A stretch of 64,000 nucleotides of DNA from Chara braunii (GCA_003427395.1 BFEA01000627.1:614084-678083), one strand, 5' to 3'. Numbered from the stretch's first letter, positions 1 to 10,288 are shown. The notes: generated by a model from the sequence alone, not told the origin. Numbers and translations: made by a program.

Positions 1-48
1 GAAAACGAAAGCTGATGAGGTTTAGCCCGCAGCAGAGGGGAAGAAATA

Positions 49-632
49 GGGGCCTTTCCACACCACTCCCGAATCCCCAAAGTTTTTGGACAGTGCTCTG
101 GAACTCCAGGAGCATGGTCCCACCAGCAACGGGGATTGGATTAAGATCCTGAATCTGGGCGTGTTTTAGGAAGAGATGCAGAAAAGGAGTTCAATCTCGA
201 TTTTCTGTAATTGTCCACAAATGCGGCCAAATTAAGGAATTCAATCCAATCCTCTCTGCTAGTGGGACCTCGCTCCACGATTAAGGAAATGGCCTTCGAG
301 AGTGCTCATTGCCCCACTACACTCCCATACAGTCAGCTCTTAAATTTGGGGACTTGTCTTATTCTGTGAAACAATTGTCTTCTTGTGTGGTTCGAGTTCA
401 TGACAAGAGAGACTCCAACGGCCGTGACATGCTCCCGAATTTCGGAGCAAAGCCGGCTGCCCTCCAGAAGTCTCCTGAATTGGTCTACCTGCAACGTGAA
501 AACTCGGGAGTGCTTTCGAAACGACCGACCTGACAATTCCCGAGTTTTCTCTGACAGGCCCAATTTGGGAGCAGGTGTGGAGGTGTCTTTGGTCCCGAAT
601 TGGCCGATTTCGGGAGTGGTGTGGCGAGGCCC
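49..632. mobile_element. Tourist/Harbinger-like MITE, element H copy 1
   Basis: The ends are inverted repeats: the left end reads GGGGCCTTTCCACACCACTC and the right end, read on the minus strand, GGGCCTCGCCACACCACTC. Both continue into CCGAA. The trinucleotide ATA flanks it on both sides (46-48 and 633-635), as expected of the 3-bp target duplication of PIF/Harbinger elements. There is no transposase, so it is non-autonomous. A MITE-A copy (109-276) is nested inside. The superfamily assignment rests on the GGGCC termini and the 3-bp duplication. Confidence 0.65.
109..276. mobile_element. MITE-A copy 1 (nested)
   Basis: Short inverted-repeat element of about 168 bp. The left end carries GGTCCCACCAGCAACGG and the right end, reversed, GAGGTCCCACTAGCAGAGAG. 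The interior contains the family signatures GAATCTGGGCGTG, GATGCAGAAAAGG and TTCAATCTCGATTTTCTG. It lies inside element H copy 1 and so inserted later. It has no coding capacity. Confidence 0.7.
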
Positions 633-635
633 ATA

Positions 636-2021
636 GTTTCAGCATGATTGGGCATGTTGGCCAAGACTGGCCATGAGAGATAGAGGGCGTTGTTAGACAC
701 TCCTTGCTACGAGTTCCTTGCGCCACAAGGAATTTTCCTTGTGGCTCGTAAGGGAATTCGGGCTCTTCGTTCCACCTGTCCTCGGGGACGTCACCCGAGG
801 ACATTTCCTAAGACCGATGTCAGAAAAAGAAAAGAAAAGAAAAGAAAAAAATAGTTGTGCTTCAGGCCTTCAGCCAATAGGGTGCTGCCACGACCCAGAT
901 TCTCGGCTGTAGCATCTATCTACCCGTGTGCCCTCTCCTCTCCGTGAAACGCAGATTCCTTGCGCCCAAGGGACCTCGTGAGGGCTGGGAAAAATCCTAA
1001 TGCCCGAGGAATTTCCTTACGAGTGTTTTCACTTTTTTTTTCGGATTACATCCCCGAGGATAGGTGGATCAAACAATTCCTTGGGATTTCGCGTTCCCGA
1101 GGAGTGTCTAATGATGCCCAGAGTCACTGGTCGGTCAGATGGCTTATGGCTTTTTCTTACCACAGATAGATTGGTTGCCAAAAAGCTTGTAAAAGGAAAA
1201 AAACAATAAATGGGAAACTACGCGGTGGTCACAAAAAGAGTTTGAAAATACACTTTGGGAAAACAGCTTTTTTCATCTGTGTATTTGCTTCATCTGCAAG
1301 GAAGCTGAGCATCTTCCTAGGACCGTTCTCACAACCACAACTGACATGTTGACAGGAAAGCGAAGAGATTAAAACGGCGCCACGAATCCCAGTGCCCCCT
1401 GGGTCCAAGACGGCTCCTTCCCCCCCCCCCCTCCTTTCCTCCAAGCACCATGAGGGGTATGAGGGCAGAGAATGGTTGAAGTTGACCCCGTGTAGTGTGT
1501 AGGCTTTTGGTTGAATCTTTGATGTGATTGCATGTATGTTTGTGGTTCGAATTTTTGATTTAACTGCCTACGATCGCATATATATGGTTGAAGGGAGTCC
1601 CACTATGATTGTGAGAAGTGATCGTCCCGTACTAATTACCCTCGATATGTACATATACATTTATATATATCCTTGTCCGCGTGTCCTACTGTGACCATGC
1701 ATAAGGGTACAACGATTTATGCGCTATGAGAAAAAGGATATCCTTTGCCTTTTGCTTCTTAAAATTATTATAGTTGGACGTTGGAGTCTGTGGCAACCAT
1801 CAAAGTCAAATTCCTTGACTTCTCTCCAGGCCTTGGATAATGGAGTTCGTCTCTAGGGCGATAAAAGCTGACTGTCACAACATGCAGGAGCTTGTGTACC
1901 ACCCACTCCGCAGGGTGCAAAAGAGGGTGTGATTCTCAACCGCCTTGGCAGGCTGTCTAGCGCCGAGAGTTTAACCCTCAAGGCGCGTGTCAGCCAACAC
2001 TTGAGTGTCGAACGTGACCCG
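636..2021. other. No gene recognised
   Basis: Only short, unsupported reading frames are present. I see an A-rich run (824-850), a C run at 1421-1432 and an AT-rich stretch near 1650-1670. No RNA gene, protein domain or clear repeat could be supported. Confidence 0.5.
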
Positions 2022-2160
2022 CAAGACCATCAAGGGCCACGCGATTATGGGTACTATATAGTACGCCATCACTGTGACTGCTCGAGTGTANCAAGACCAT
2101 CAAGGGCCACGCGATTATGGGTACTATATAGTACGCCATCACTGTGACTGCTCGAGTGTA
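2022..2160. repeat. 69-bp duplication around a single N (assembly artefact)
   Basis: Positions 2022-2090 and 2092-2160 are identical, separated by one N at 2091. This is the pattern of two contig ends that overlap but were joined with a placeholder instead of being merged. Treat the second copy as artefactual. No gene crosses it. Confidence 0.85.
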
Positions 2161-2790
2161 TATGCATGGCTAGTCAATATGAGAAAGATATACGTCCGTG
2201 CGGTTTTCTCTCAAGTCTCGAGCACGACGCCTAACCGATTTGCGTGTCAAGAGGTTATGGGTAGGATACATAAAGGACTAGGAGTGTTTTGTTTTGTGAG
2301 AGTAATCTGTCTGTTTTGTTTTGGCATGGTGTAGCGCGTGACAAGAAGGATGCATCCTAATCGACCGACGACGAATCGCACTCGGAACTTCAGTCCCCGA
2401 TGCGTCGGTTCATGTACGGGTCCAATAGAGGCGTGGGACTGTGCGTACCCCTTATTCTACAGCATACAAGAAACGCCCTTGGCTGGGTCATGTTTGCGAT
2501 TGCAACTGAAAAGCTTTTGCAAGTGGTTCAATAAGGGAAGGTCACAGCTCCGATAGGTGGAGGTAAGTTGCACCTCGCATAGCCCTATTTTGGCGTAGGG
2601 GTTCGCGAGGGGTATCGCTGGTGCACTCGACCGAAACGGCGACGGAAGCTCCATTGCACCGCGATAAAACGGATAAAAATCCTGCCACAAATCCTGCGTG
2701 ACGCGGCCAGGAAGGTCCCCCTGCGGGACCGATGCGCTCGACATCGTCAAATTCAAGCATTAGGAAACTCAACTTTGTGCTAGTGGGACT
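2161..2790. other. No gene recognised
   Basis: Mixed-composition sequence with no recognisable protein domain, RNA gene or repeat family that I could support. Confidence 0.4.
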
Positions 2791-3602
2791 TAGCCCCTGC
2801 ATGGTTGAGCTAGTTCCAACGTTGAATTTTCTATCAGGTGTGGCATGGCACGACCTATGAGATGTCCCCGACTTCCATCCAACGGTTCGTTTTGGAGATG
2901 GAAATATGATTTCGTTTTTCTTTGCTTCGGTCCTCAGGAAAAAGGAAAAAGTTTTGATTCCCCAATACAACGCTACCTACCCTAGCCCTTTTTGAACTAC
3001 CGTCTTCACCCGAATAGAACGCCCGGTCATTATCACTGCATCTGGACTGAAGAATGCCCCAAATACAATTATAATGACCGGGCATTATATTGGGGTGAAG
3101 AGGGTAGCTACCCCACTTCGAGTGGGGCAGCTACATAGCTCCATGGACGCTGGGCCATCATTACCTCCTCGTGGGGGGACACTCTGACAGACAAGCGAGT
3201 GCACTCTGACAGACGTGGGAGGACAATCTCTCAGAGGTGGGAGGATACTTGGACAGGCTTAGGAAGCACTCATTTCTTTTATTTGGGTGGTCAATGCTCT
3301 AGCCAGGAATACCGTCCACATCCGTTCCACGCTGTAGTGAGGTCCTGTATCCTTCTTCAGGCAGCGCACGGGCCGTATACTTAGCAGAGTTTCTCTGGAG
3401 GAGATTTATTTTCTAAGATATATGGACAAAAGCCGACAGCCCCACTCTCTTTCCCCATTCTACATTTGAGAAAATATGGAAAGAAGGTTTCAGCAGCTTT
3501 TGTTTCTCTTTTTTTGCAGTTGTTTCAAATTTTCAATCTGCAATAACCGTATCACTCTGTTCAGCTACCTCAAACTCAACGGTGTAAGTGGGACATGGCC
3601 CC
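2791..3602. mobile_element. Element C copy 1
   Basis: Its interior matches the copy at 54205-54900 almost throughout, for example TTTTCTATCAGGTGTGGCAT near the left end, GGGAGGACAATCTC in the middle and TGGACAAAAGC towards the right. The right end reversed reads GGGGCCATGTCCCACTTACA; the left end is degraded. A hairpin D element (2997-3109) is inserted in it and is absent from the 54-kb copy. No transposase is visible. Short reading frames inside it are repeat-derived. Confidence 0.7.
2997..3109. mobile_element. Hairpin element D copy 1
   Basis: Long imperfect inverted repeat. The left arm begins ACTACCGTCTTCACCCGAAT and runs to CGCCCGGTCATTAT; the right arm is the near reverse complement (ATAATGACCGGGC ... 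GGTGAAGAGGGTAG). It is absent at the matching place in element C copy 2, so it is an insertion. It would fold into an almost complete stem. Confidence 0.7.
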
Positions 3603-3621
3603 AGTGGCCATGACCCACTTA

Positions 3622-4006
3622 GGGCCTAGTTGCACCACTCTCCTTAGGCCAAGTTTCGCGAGTAGGTGCCTGGTTGCACTTACTCGCCAAACTTTACGAA
3701 TGCAAAATGTATCAGACGGCTCGCCACACCGTCGACACAAGTTGTGGAGAGTGAATTCGGTTTCCCCGCCTGTGCACGGCGGTTTGTGGAGAGTGGTCCT
3801 CGGACCTGTCCACAAAACAGCTTCCTAGAGAGTGCAGGGCTTCATGAGGCGACATCAGGTAGAAAAAAAAAATTAACGTCTCTGTAGAACAAATATAATG
3901 GCGAGTAAGTGCAACCAGGACTCGAGTTCGACGCGATTCTCAGTTTTTTCACTCTCCATGCATCCGCCACGAGATGTGACCTATGGCGAGTAGTGCAACT
4001 AGGCCC
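3622..4006. mobile_element. Tourist/Harbinger-like MITE, element H copy 2
   Basis: 385 bp with terminal inverted repeats GGGCCTAGTTGCACCACTC (left) and GGGCCTAGTTGCACTACTC (right, reversed), 18 of 19 identical. It is flanked by TTA on both sides (3619-3621 and 4007-4009). GGGCC termini and a TTA duplication are the classic Tourist signature. Short reading frames inside it do not resemble a transposase. It sits next to a motif of about 36 bp (3585-3620) that recurs at 4076-4112. Confidence 0.8.
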
Positions 4007-4009
4007 TTA

Positions 4010-4815
4010 CATGAATTAAGAGATATATATTGACTATAGATAGCACAGATCAAAGGTCAGAATCTCGTAATTCGTGTAAGTGGGACATGGCCCCAGTGGC
4101 CATGACCCACTAGCGAAGTATTCTAATTCGTTGGTGGCATTTTCTATTACGTGCCACTGAGGGTGACACAGGCAATCTGCGGATCGCGAAGTGCTATCCT
4201 CACATCGACCGCCCTGCCTGACGCACTTGGTTATACCGGCACACGGAAAGTACCAACCAATGAACTGCGTGAAATTGTGATTGTGTGCCAACTCTTTTTT
4301 TTTCGCTTTGACATTCTCGTTGATCTGGATTTCCAGACTTTTGGAAAAGGGGGAGGGGGGAGGGAGTTTTCAAGACTTCAAGGCGTTGCTGTTTAGGCCC
4401 TTTCCGTACTTAGAAAAAAAAAAAACAAGTGGCTGGCACCGACATAGGGCCTCGTTCCACTGATCTCCACATTAACAAAAGTGTAAGAACGTGTTGGTGC
4501 ATCTTTCCGTGTTCACGCAGAACATTCACTCTTGTTTGGAAATTTGAAAAGGCGTGGAGCCAGGCCCGTATGATTCACCGCCTTCAGCCGCAAGATCTGA
4601 AATAGATCGGCACCCAAAGATCCCGTCTGACGCGGCGTCCAGTCGCGGTACGGGGGAGGCAGTTACGATAACCTACACCAATAAAGAAAAACGGAAATTA
4701 TTATTATATTATTATTTATTTATTTTTCATTTACTTACGAACCATTAAAAAACGCAAAAACAACACTGTCATACATCGTAGATTACTTAGCTGGTGCTGG
4801 TGGGTCCACGCCCCA
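4010..4815. other. Element C fragment and AT-rich spacer
   Basis: At 4076-4112 there is a near-identical copy of the element C end at 3585-3620 (GGGACATGGCCCCAGTGGCC and following). The rest includes AT-rich runs around 4690-4735 and an isolated GGGCCTCGTTCCACTGATC end at about 4447. No gene is supported. Confidence 0.45.
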
Positions 4816-5164
4816 GGGGCCATGTCCCACTTGCACCGTTGAGTTAGCTCAACGTCGAGATTTCTATCAACGTGGGACGCGGCGCGACCTGGGAGATTCA
4901 AAATCGTAGGAGAATCCATCGGTTCTTCATTTTTCTGCAAAGCCACACGGTTGTTGTTTTCTTATTTATAACATAACCTCAAAGAAACTAAAAAAACTCG
5001 AATATAAAGCCCCCTACCGTCGCGTCCTAGCGTTGAGCTAGATGCCTCTCTTTTTTTGCGTTGTAGCCAGTTCAACGCAATTTTTATTTATATTTTTTTT
5101 GGGAGTTGTGTATTTTCTTCAATGTTACTTACCTGTTTCCGTTGTTGTTATCAGCTTGTCTACT

Positions 5165-5329
5165 GGGGCGTTGTGCCACTAGCAAAAAGAGGATCGGATC
5201 GAATGCCTGCATCTGGACGAGATTGTAGAGAGGTGCAGGAAATCGAGATTGAACTGCTTTTCTGCATCTCTGCATAAAACACATCCAGATTCGGGCATTC
5301 GATCTTTTTGCTAGTGGGACCTCGGCCCT
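5165..5329. mobile_element. MITE-A copy 2
   Basis: Inverted repeat of about 165 bp. Right end reversed AGGGCCGAGGTCCCACTAGC; left end GGGGCGTTGTGCCACTAGCA. The inner arms GATCGAATGCCTGCATCTGG and the reverse complement of CCAGATTCGGGCATTCGATC pair. Nested in element C copy 3. Confidence 0.75.
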
Positions 5330-5399
5330 GTTGACGTTTCAGTCATCGGTTATCCACGCTTTCTTTAGCTTTTTTTAATCCACGATTCAAGGGAGTGTT

Positions 5400-5402
<3 letters not shown>

Positions 5403-5438
<36 letters not shown>
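5403..5438. repeat. (GA)n microsatellite
   Basis: About 18 uninterrupted GA units between two MITE-A copies. Confidence 0.9.
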
Positions 5439-5441
<3 letters not shown>

Positions 5442-5458
5442 CCTTCCAGGGAAAACGT

Positions 5459-5620
5459 CGGGGTAAAGTCCCACTAGCAGCGTAGTTTCCTCAACGCCTG
5501 AATCTGGGCGTGTTCCTGGAGATGTGCGGTTGGGGAACCTCGACGCGAATTCTGCACATCTCCACGAACACGTCCAGATTCAGGCGTTGACGAAACTCAA
5601 CGCTGCTCGTGGGACTTCGC
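5459..5620. mobile_element. MITE-A copy 3
   Basis: Inverted repeat with arms GTCCCACTAGCAGCGTAGTT and, reversed from the right, GTCCCACGAGCAGCGTTGAG. The inner arms around ACGCCTGAATCTGGGCGTG pair with the right side. Nested in element C copy 3. Confidence 0.7.
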
Positions 5621-6144
5621 ACACGGATCGATTTGCTCCACCGGAAAGAAAACGAAAACTCCAAAGAGATGTGTAGGCGGGAAAACAATTTTTTTTAATT
5701 TTTTTTTTCCCAATAAAACAGTTTCATATATTCCAATAACCATTTGAGGCCGGGGTACTCACAGTCTACCCGGAACAAACCAAGAGTCTGGGAGCATTAC
5801 CCAGTTTCGCTATCGGGACATAGCCCCGCGGGGGCTAACCCCAATCAATTCCAACAGACTGAAAATTAACAAACGAATGCATTCTTCTTTTCTACAGAAA
5901 AAAAAAAGACAAAAAGTGTAACCGTGCAAGAAACCTAGCTCAACTCAACGGTGCAAGTGGGACATGGACCCCAGGGCCTCTTCTCTACTCGAAAATTTGC
6001 AAGATGAGAACTAGTCTTCAACTAGAATATGGAAAGATTCACTGCCACAATATTTCGTTTCTTATTGTGCTTTTTTTTTTTTTTTTAATCTGTGCTGAGT
6101 GCTCGAGCGAGGGCCTCAGATCATGTGACAAGCCTCAGTTTCAC

Positions 6145-6314
6145 CAGGGCCGAGGTCCCACTAGCAAAGAGGATCGGATCGAATGCCTGAATCTGGACGT
6201 ATTTTATGCAGAGATGCAGAAAAGCAGTTCAATCTCGATTTCCTGCACATCTCCACGACCTCGTCTAGATTCAGGCATTAGATCCGATCCTCTTTGCTAG
6301 TGGGACCACGCTCC
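6145..6314. mobile_element. MITE-A copy 4 (best-preserved)
   Basis: Arms GAGGTCCCACTAGCAAAGAG and, reversed, GTGGTCCCACTAGCAAAGAG. The pairing extends for about 45 bp into GGATCGGATCGAATGCCTGA. This copy gives the clearest terminal inverted repeats of the family. It is flanked by another copy 16 bp further on. Confidence 0.8.
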
Positions 6315-6330
6315 AGTGGATTCCATACCA

Positions 6331-6495
6331 GGGCGAGGTCCCACTAGCAAAGAGGACTGGATTACGCCTCGATTTCGCCGCATTTGTGGACAAGTGCAGA
6401 AAATCGAGATTGAACTCCTTTCCTGCATCTCTGCCTAAAACATGCCCAGGTTCAGGATCTTAATCCAATCCCCGTTGTTAGTGGGACCATGCTCC
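6331..6495. mobile_element. MITE-A copy 5
   Basis: Left end GGGCGAGGTCCCACTAGCAA; right end reversed CATGGTCCCACTAACAACGG. It shares the interior phrases GCAGAAAATCGAGATTGAAC and CTGCATCTCTGCCTAAAACA with copies 2 and 6. Confidence 0.75.
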
Positions 6496-6645
6496 AGGGG
6501 TGGAGTCCCATTCATAACTGAGTTGTCAGTTTCTGAGCCTAGATTACCAATTTCAAGGGCCAGAAATGAACAATCAGTGTTAAGTTGGAAGAAGCAGAGT
6601 AAGTGGGACTCTCCCAAGCAGAGTACGTGGGGGACTCGACCCCAG

Positions 6646-6800
6646 GGGCGAGGTCCCACTACAGTAGCAAAGAGAATTGGATTGAAAGCCTGAACCTAGA
6701 CGTGGTCGAGGAAAGGTGTAGAAAATCCAGATTAAACTAATTGTTTCTGCATCTCGGCTTAAAACACGTCCAGATTCAGGAGCTTAATACAATCCTCTCT
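6646..6800. mobile_element. MITE-A copy 6 (right end degraded)
   Basis: Left end GGGGCGAGGTCCCACTACAG; inner arms AATTGGATTGAAAGCCTGAA against TTCAGGAGCTTAATACAATC. The right terminus runs directly into hairpin D copy 2 and is not fully recognisable. Confidence 0.6.
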
Positions 6801-6990
6801 TACCGTCTTACCCCGAACATAACGCACGCCCCCTGATTCTGAATGTATACAGACCATCTTTCCGTTTGGTTGCAGTCACGACGAGGGTGCACCATAACAC
6901 GCCCTGATTGTGAATGTATACAGGCCACCTTTCCGACTGGATGCTGTCATAACGAGGGTGCGTTGTCTTCGTACTTCGGTGACGACGGTA
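6800..6990. mobile_element. Hairpin element D copy 2 with internal tandem duplication
   Basis: The outer arms TACCGTCTTACCCCGAACAT and the reverse complement of the right end (GTGACGACGGTA) resemble the D family. The interior holds two copies (about 6824-6890 and 6898-6961) of a roughly 70-bp unit containing GAATGTATACAG and ACGAGGGTGC. More diverged than copies 1 and 4. Confidence 0.5.
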
Positions 6991-7114
6991 GCGTGCGTGG
7001 GTTTTGTCCTCTTTCGAGTTCTTTTTTTCCTCTCTTTTTCTTCCCATGTATTTCAATAAACGTGGACACAGAGGAACTTGGGCCCAGTACCCGCTACGCA
7101 GGTATTAATTCCTA

Positions 7115-7310
7115 TCAGCAGCCGCACTTGTCTGTCCCTCAAAGCACCAGCAGTTTTACGAATATGTCCCTCTGAGCACCAGCAGGTTTACATCTGTCCC
7201 TTCTTAACCCACGCAGTTGTACATATATATACTGTTCAAGTTTGACAATATATGGCCCTCTCAGCACCAGCAGTTTTACATGTCCCTTTCCGCACCTGCT
7301 GCTTCACATT
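7115..7310. repeat. Degenerate tandem repeat, units of about 33 bp
   Basis: Recurring phrase TGTCCCTC..AGCACCAGCAG followed by TTTTACA, in about five diverged copies. No coding sense found. Confidence 0.6.
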
Positions 7311-7599
7311 TTTCTCCCTTCGACAGGCTTCTGCGTGACGACATAGAACAGGACGGACGATACTCTTGACTTAACGGACTCCCCATCCTGCTAATAGAAC
7401 TGCGATCATCGCCAACCCAAAAAAACAAAAACAAAAAAAAACAAAAAAACACTTGAAAAAGAAAAAAATACGCCAGGGACCAATTCTTCGTTTAGGGGAA
7501 AAAAAACAAAAAACAGTACGAGCAAAGCTTCATGTCAGCTGGAATTTATCGCCATCCTCCAACCCACAAGTATAACCGACGATGTTTCGCAACTTCTGC

Positions 7600-7850
7600 T
7601 CCCTCTATCTAAACTTGAACTGTATCGAACCTCAATCACGTCTTCATTAATACTAGTAATAAGGTGGTCGCCCCAGTGTGAAACGTGCCTTGAACCAGAA
7701 AATAAGCCCTAGTGCGACCCTTCCTTAAATCACAAAATGAGGACGAAAATCGACTCTATCTAAACCTAAAATGTGTCTCCCCTCAATCACGTCTTCTTTC
7801 ACAATAAGTCGGTAGAACGTGCCTTGAAAAGAAAATAAGCATCATTGAAT
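7600..7850. repeat. Two-copy tandem duplication, period about 155 bp
   Basis: The phrases TCTATCTAAAC, CTCAATCACGTCTTC and ACGTGCCTTGAA occur in the same order at 7604-7710 and 7756-7845, with moderate divergence. Noncoding. Confidence 0.6.
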
Positions 7851-7989
7851 TGAAATTACATTGATTCGAATTAACCTTGAAAAAATCCAATTGAAAATTA
7901 CACTGATATTTGTGGAGGCATTCCCGGCCTCCTCCTTTTGTGTGGCAATAACATGAGCACGGCCTTTGATTGTAAAAAAAAAATAAAAA

Positions 7990-8190
7990 TAAAAAAATTG
8001 AAAATCCGAATTGAAAACCGAATTCAAAACCGAATTGAAAACCGAATTGGAAACCGAATAGAAAGTTACACACGAATAATACGGCCATGTGAGCCTTCGT
8101 TTTGAAATTAAATTAACACCCATTTTTTTAGAAATTACACACGAATAATACGGCCACGTGAGTCTTCATTTCGAAATTAAATTAACACCC
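7990..8190. repeat. 12-bp tandem repeat followed by a 56-bp duplication
   Basis: About 8008-8060 consists of AATTGAAAACCG-type 12-bp units. Then 8066-8121 and 8135-8190 are two copies of a 56-bp segment beginning TTACACACGAATAATACGGC with a few differences. No gene. Confidence 0.75.
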
Positions 8191-8479
8191 CTTCTTTTTC
8201 TTTTCTTTCACACCACAGAAACAAAACACGACTCCGAAAATAATTTAAAAATTAAAAGAGGGTTCACCGCTCATTCAGCAACAGCATTGTTAAATGACGA
8301 CAGCACACTTGAGACGAAGTTTTCCCGAAAATAATTTTGAAGTTCAAGACACGGTTCGAACTTTTAAACACGGTTATAACCTCCAAACCAAGAAGTAGAT
8401 TTCACTGACTACAGGATTCGAGGTTAAGGTAAATAACGCTGAAGCAAAGTGCGGCACGTAATTACTTTATTATCCACAT

Positions 8480-8700
8480 GGCCTGCGATTGATTGATCAA
8501 CGGATCGACCCACTGGCCGATCAATGCACCCTAATCACTCATTAAGTCAACCAATCAACCAACCAAACCGATGCACGAATCAACCAATCAACCAATCAAT
8601 GCACGAATCGACCAGTCGATCGTCCACTCTCGTAATCGGGCCGATCGGCCGACGAACAAATCCAACCATCAATCAATCGATCAATCCATCACAAGCAGCA
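8480..8700. repeat. Degenerate AATC/CAAC tetranucleotide repeat
   Basis: Many copies of AATCAACC, AATCGACC and GATTGATT variants. Reading frames rich in Asn, Gln and Pro here are translations of the repeat. Confidence 0.75.
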
Positions 8701-9165
8701 TTGCGCTGCACAATACCTCCTCTTACAAAAATTTCGGGCCCTCCTTTCTTTTCTCTTCTTTTTTTTGTGCAAGAGCGCGATGTCGGACTCTTATACTTTT
8801 CCCCCGCCGGAAATACTTTCCACGAAATGAGACGCTCGTTGACTCTTTCCCCAGATACTGCCAAAATCCTCGGTCCGCCCCCCCCCACCCTCCCCCGGGC
8901 CTTGCGGCCCCACCCTACTCCCTGACAGCCACTGGGAAAACTCAACTCGCTCGTAACATTATTTTAACATTATTTACCAAAAAAAGCAAACCGAACCAAA
9001 TGGAACAAACAAGATTGTGTAGAAATTGATAAACTGCGCAGAACTCGACAATATTAAGGGGAGGGGGGGGGGAGGGAGGGGGGGAGGGTTTCAGGGGTCG
9101 AGAACAAAGAAAAACTTTCGGAGACGTCAACGAAACCTAAGCTCTCCCAATGCGGCAGTGATAGC
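8701..9165. other. No gene recognised; C-rich and G-rich tracts
   Basis: Contains a C-rich tract (8878-8900) and a G-rich tract (9057-9090). It lies downstream of the minus-strand gene at 9728-10288. I see no domain or RNA gene. Confidence 0.45.
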
Positions 9166-9169
9166 TGGT

Positions 9170-9430
9170 AAGGAAATTCCCTCCGTCAGCGGTGATAATT
9201 AAATTTCCTCCGTTAGCGGTGATAACTACATTCCCTCCGTTAGCGGTGATAAGTAAATCGCCTCCGTTAGCGGTGATAACTAAATTCCCTCCGTTAGCGG
9301 TAATAACTAAATTCCCTCCGTTAGCAATTTCCTCTGTTAGCGGTGATAACTAAATTCCCTCCGTTAGCGGCGATAACTAAATTTCCTACGTTAGAGGTGA
9401 TAACTAAATTCCCTCCGTTAGCAAATACGA
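9170..9430. repeat. 27-bp minisatellite, about nine copies
   Basis: The unit is TTCCCTCCGTTAGCGGTGAT plus AACTAAA, repeated head to tail with point changes and two shortened units. A lone related piece (CCTCCGTTAGCAGG) sits at about 9485. There are no spacers of unique sequence between units, so it is not a CRISPR array. It lies some 300 bp downstream of the stop codon of the GPI-protein gene. Confidence 0.9.
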
Positions 9431-9727
9431 TCTATAACTCGTTGATATGACGCGATTTCGATATCCGATGTGCCGGTAATGATTACCTCCGTTAGCAGGA
9501 GGGGGAAGGTGTCGTCAATCACCACCTATTATTCTCGCTATATTCAATTGATAAGGAAAACAGAAAATCCCATTGGGGTGGAGTGTGGTAGGGGGGGGGA
9601 CCACCTAGTTTCGAGCGTGCACGATGAGACAAACGGGGAACTGCAGTGCTCTCGCTCCCTTATTTTCTCCTCCTCCCCGGGTCACTTCCTCTCTCTTGGT
9701 GTGGTTCATCTCTCTTCCCTTAATTAA

Positions 9728-10288
9728 TTAGCGAAGGAAGAAGGCAATAGCCGCCATAGCGAACGCCAATTGCATCAAAACTGGGATGACAAGCGTAACG
9801 GCGCCTGACGGCTGCGCACTCGACGGCGCGGAGCTGGGAACCGTCTTTGGGCNGACTNGTTGAGACGCCTGAGNAAGTTCAGACGGAACCCGCGACGGNC
9901 CCTGCGACAGGGAGGGGTCAGCGGNANCANTTTNCAGCGNCCGTCTCCAGTCCTCCCCGCCGCAAACGTCNACGTAGTTGAGCGCTAAGATCGGGTATCC
10001 GTTCGTCGCGAGCTGGCGGAAAAACTCCCCCATGCACATCTGATCGAACTTGGAAGCCTCCAGAACGTCAACCATCAGCGCATCCACCTTGCTGCAGCAA
10101 GCTCCCGCCTTCCCCGCCCCGTTGCGCATCGAGCTAGACACCATGCTGCAATCGTCCTTCAAAGAACTGAAATCCACTCCCCGCATGTCGCACACATCCT
10201 CCGCAGCCTCGGCGGCAGAGACTCTGTATACCAGACCGCAGAGGAGAACGACGATTAAAGCCCCTTGCAACGAGCGCGCCATTGTCAC
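9728..10288 (-). CDS. Secreted Cys-rich protein with probable GPI anchor, LORELEI/LLG- or SPARK-like
   Basis: Uninterrupted 186-residue frame. Residues 1 to about 26 form a signal peptide (hydrophobic LIVVLLCGLV, then VSAAEA). The mature part has six cysteines at about 33, 47, 64, 65, 85 and 109; the CC pair and the later FF..LATNGYPI..L motif recall LLG proteins, which chaperone FERONIA-type receptor kinases at the plasma membrane. A Ser/Pro-rich linker follows. The last 24 residues are hydrophobic with almost no charged tail, as in a GPI-attachment signal. Seven or more residues between about 106 and 145 are unreadable because of Ns. The start is the first Met of MTMARS; the second Met is equally plausible. 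No intron is needed. It is a single gene, with TE sequence on both sides. LLG membership is inference; secretion and anchoring are well supported. Confidence 0.75.
   Translation of the reverse strand: MTMARSLQGALIVVLLCGLVYRVSAAEAAEDVCDMRGVDFSSLKDDCSMVSSSMRNGAGKAGACCSKVDALMVDVLEASKFDQMCMGEFFRQLATNGYPILALNYXDVCGGEDWRRXLXXXXADPSLSQXPSRVPSELXQASQXVXPKTVPSSAPSSAQPSGAVTLVIPVLMQLAFAMAAIAFFLR

Larger units (their letters stand above)
4816..5972. mobile_element. Element C copy 3, expanded by nested MITE-A copies
   Basis: The left end GGGGCCATGTCCCACTTGCA and the right end (reversed GGGGTCCATGTCCCACTTGC) are inverted repeats and match the ends of the other C copies. Two MITE-A elements (5165-5329 and 5459-5620) and a GA microsatellite lie inside, giving its greater length. 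The interior is more diverged from copies 1 and 2. Confidence 0.6.

Noticed and set aside
12-20. CTGATGAGG as a second hammerhead core
   Set aside because: No GAAA box or pairing stems follow at a suitable distance.
9170-9430. CRISPR-like array
   Set aside because: Units are contiguous 27-bp repeats with no unique spacers, in a eukaryotic context.
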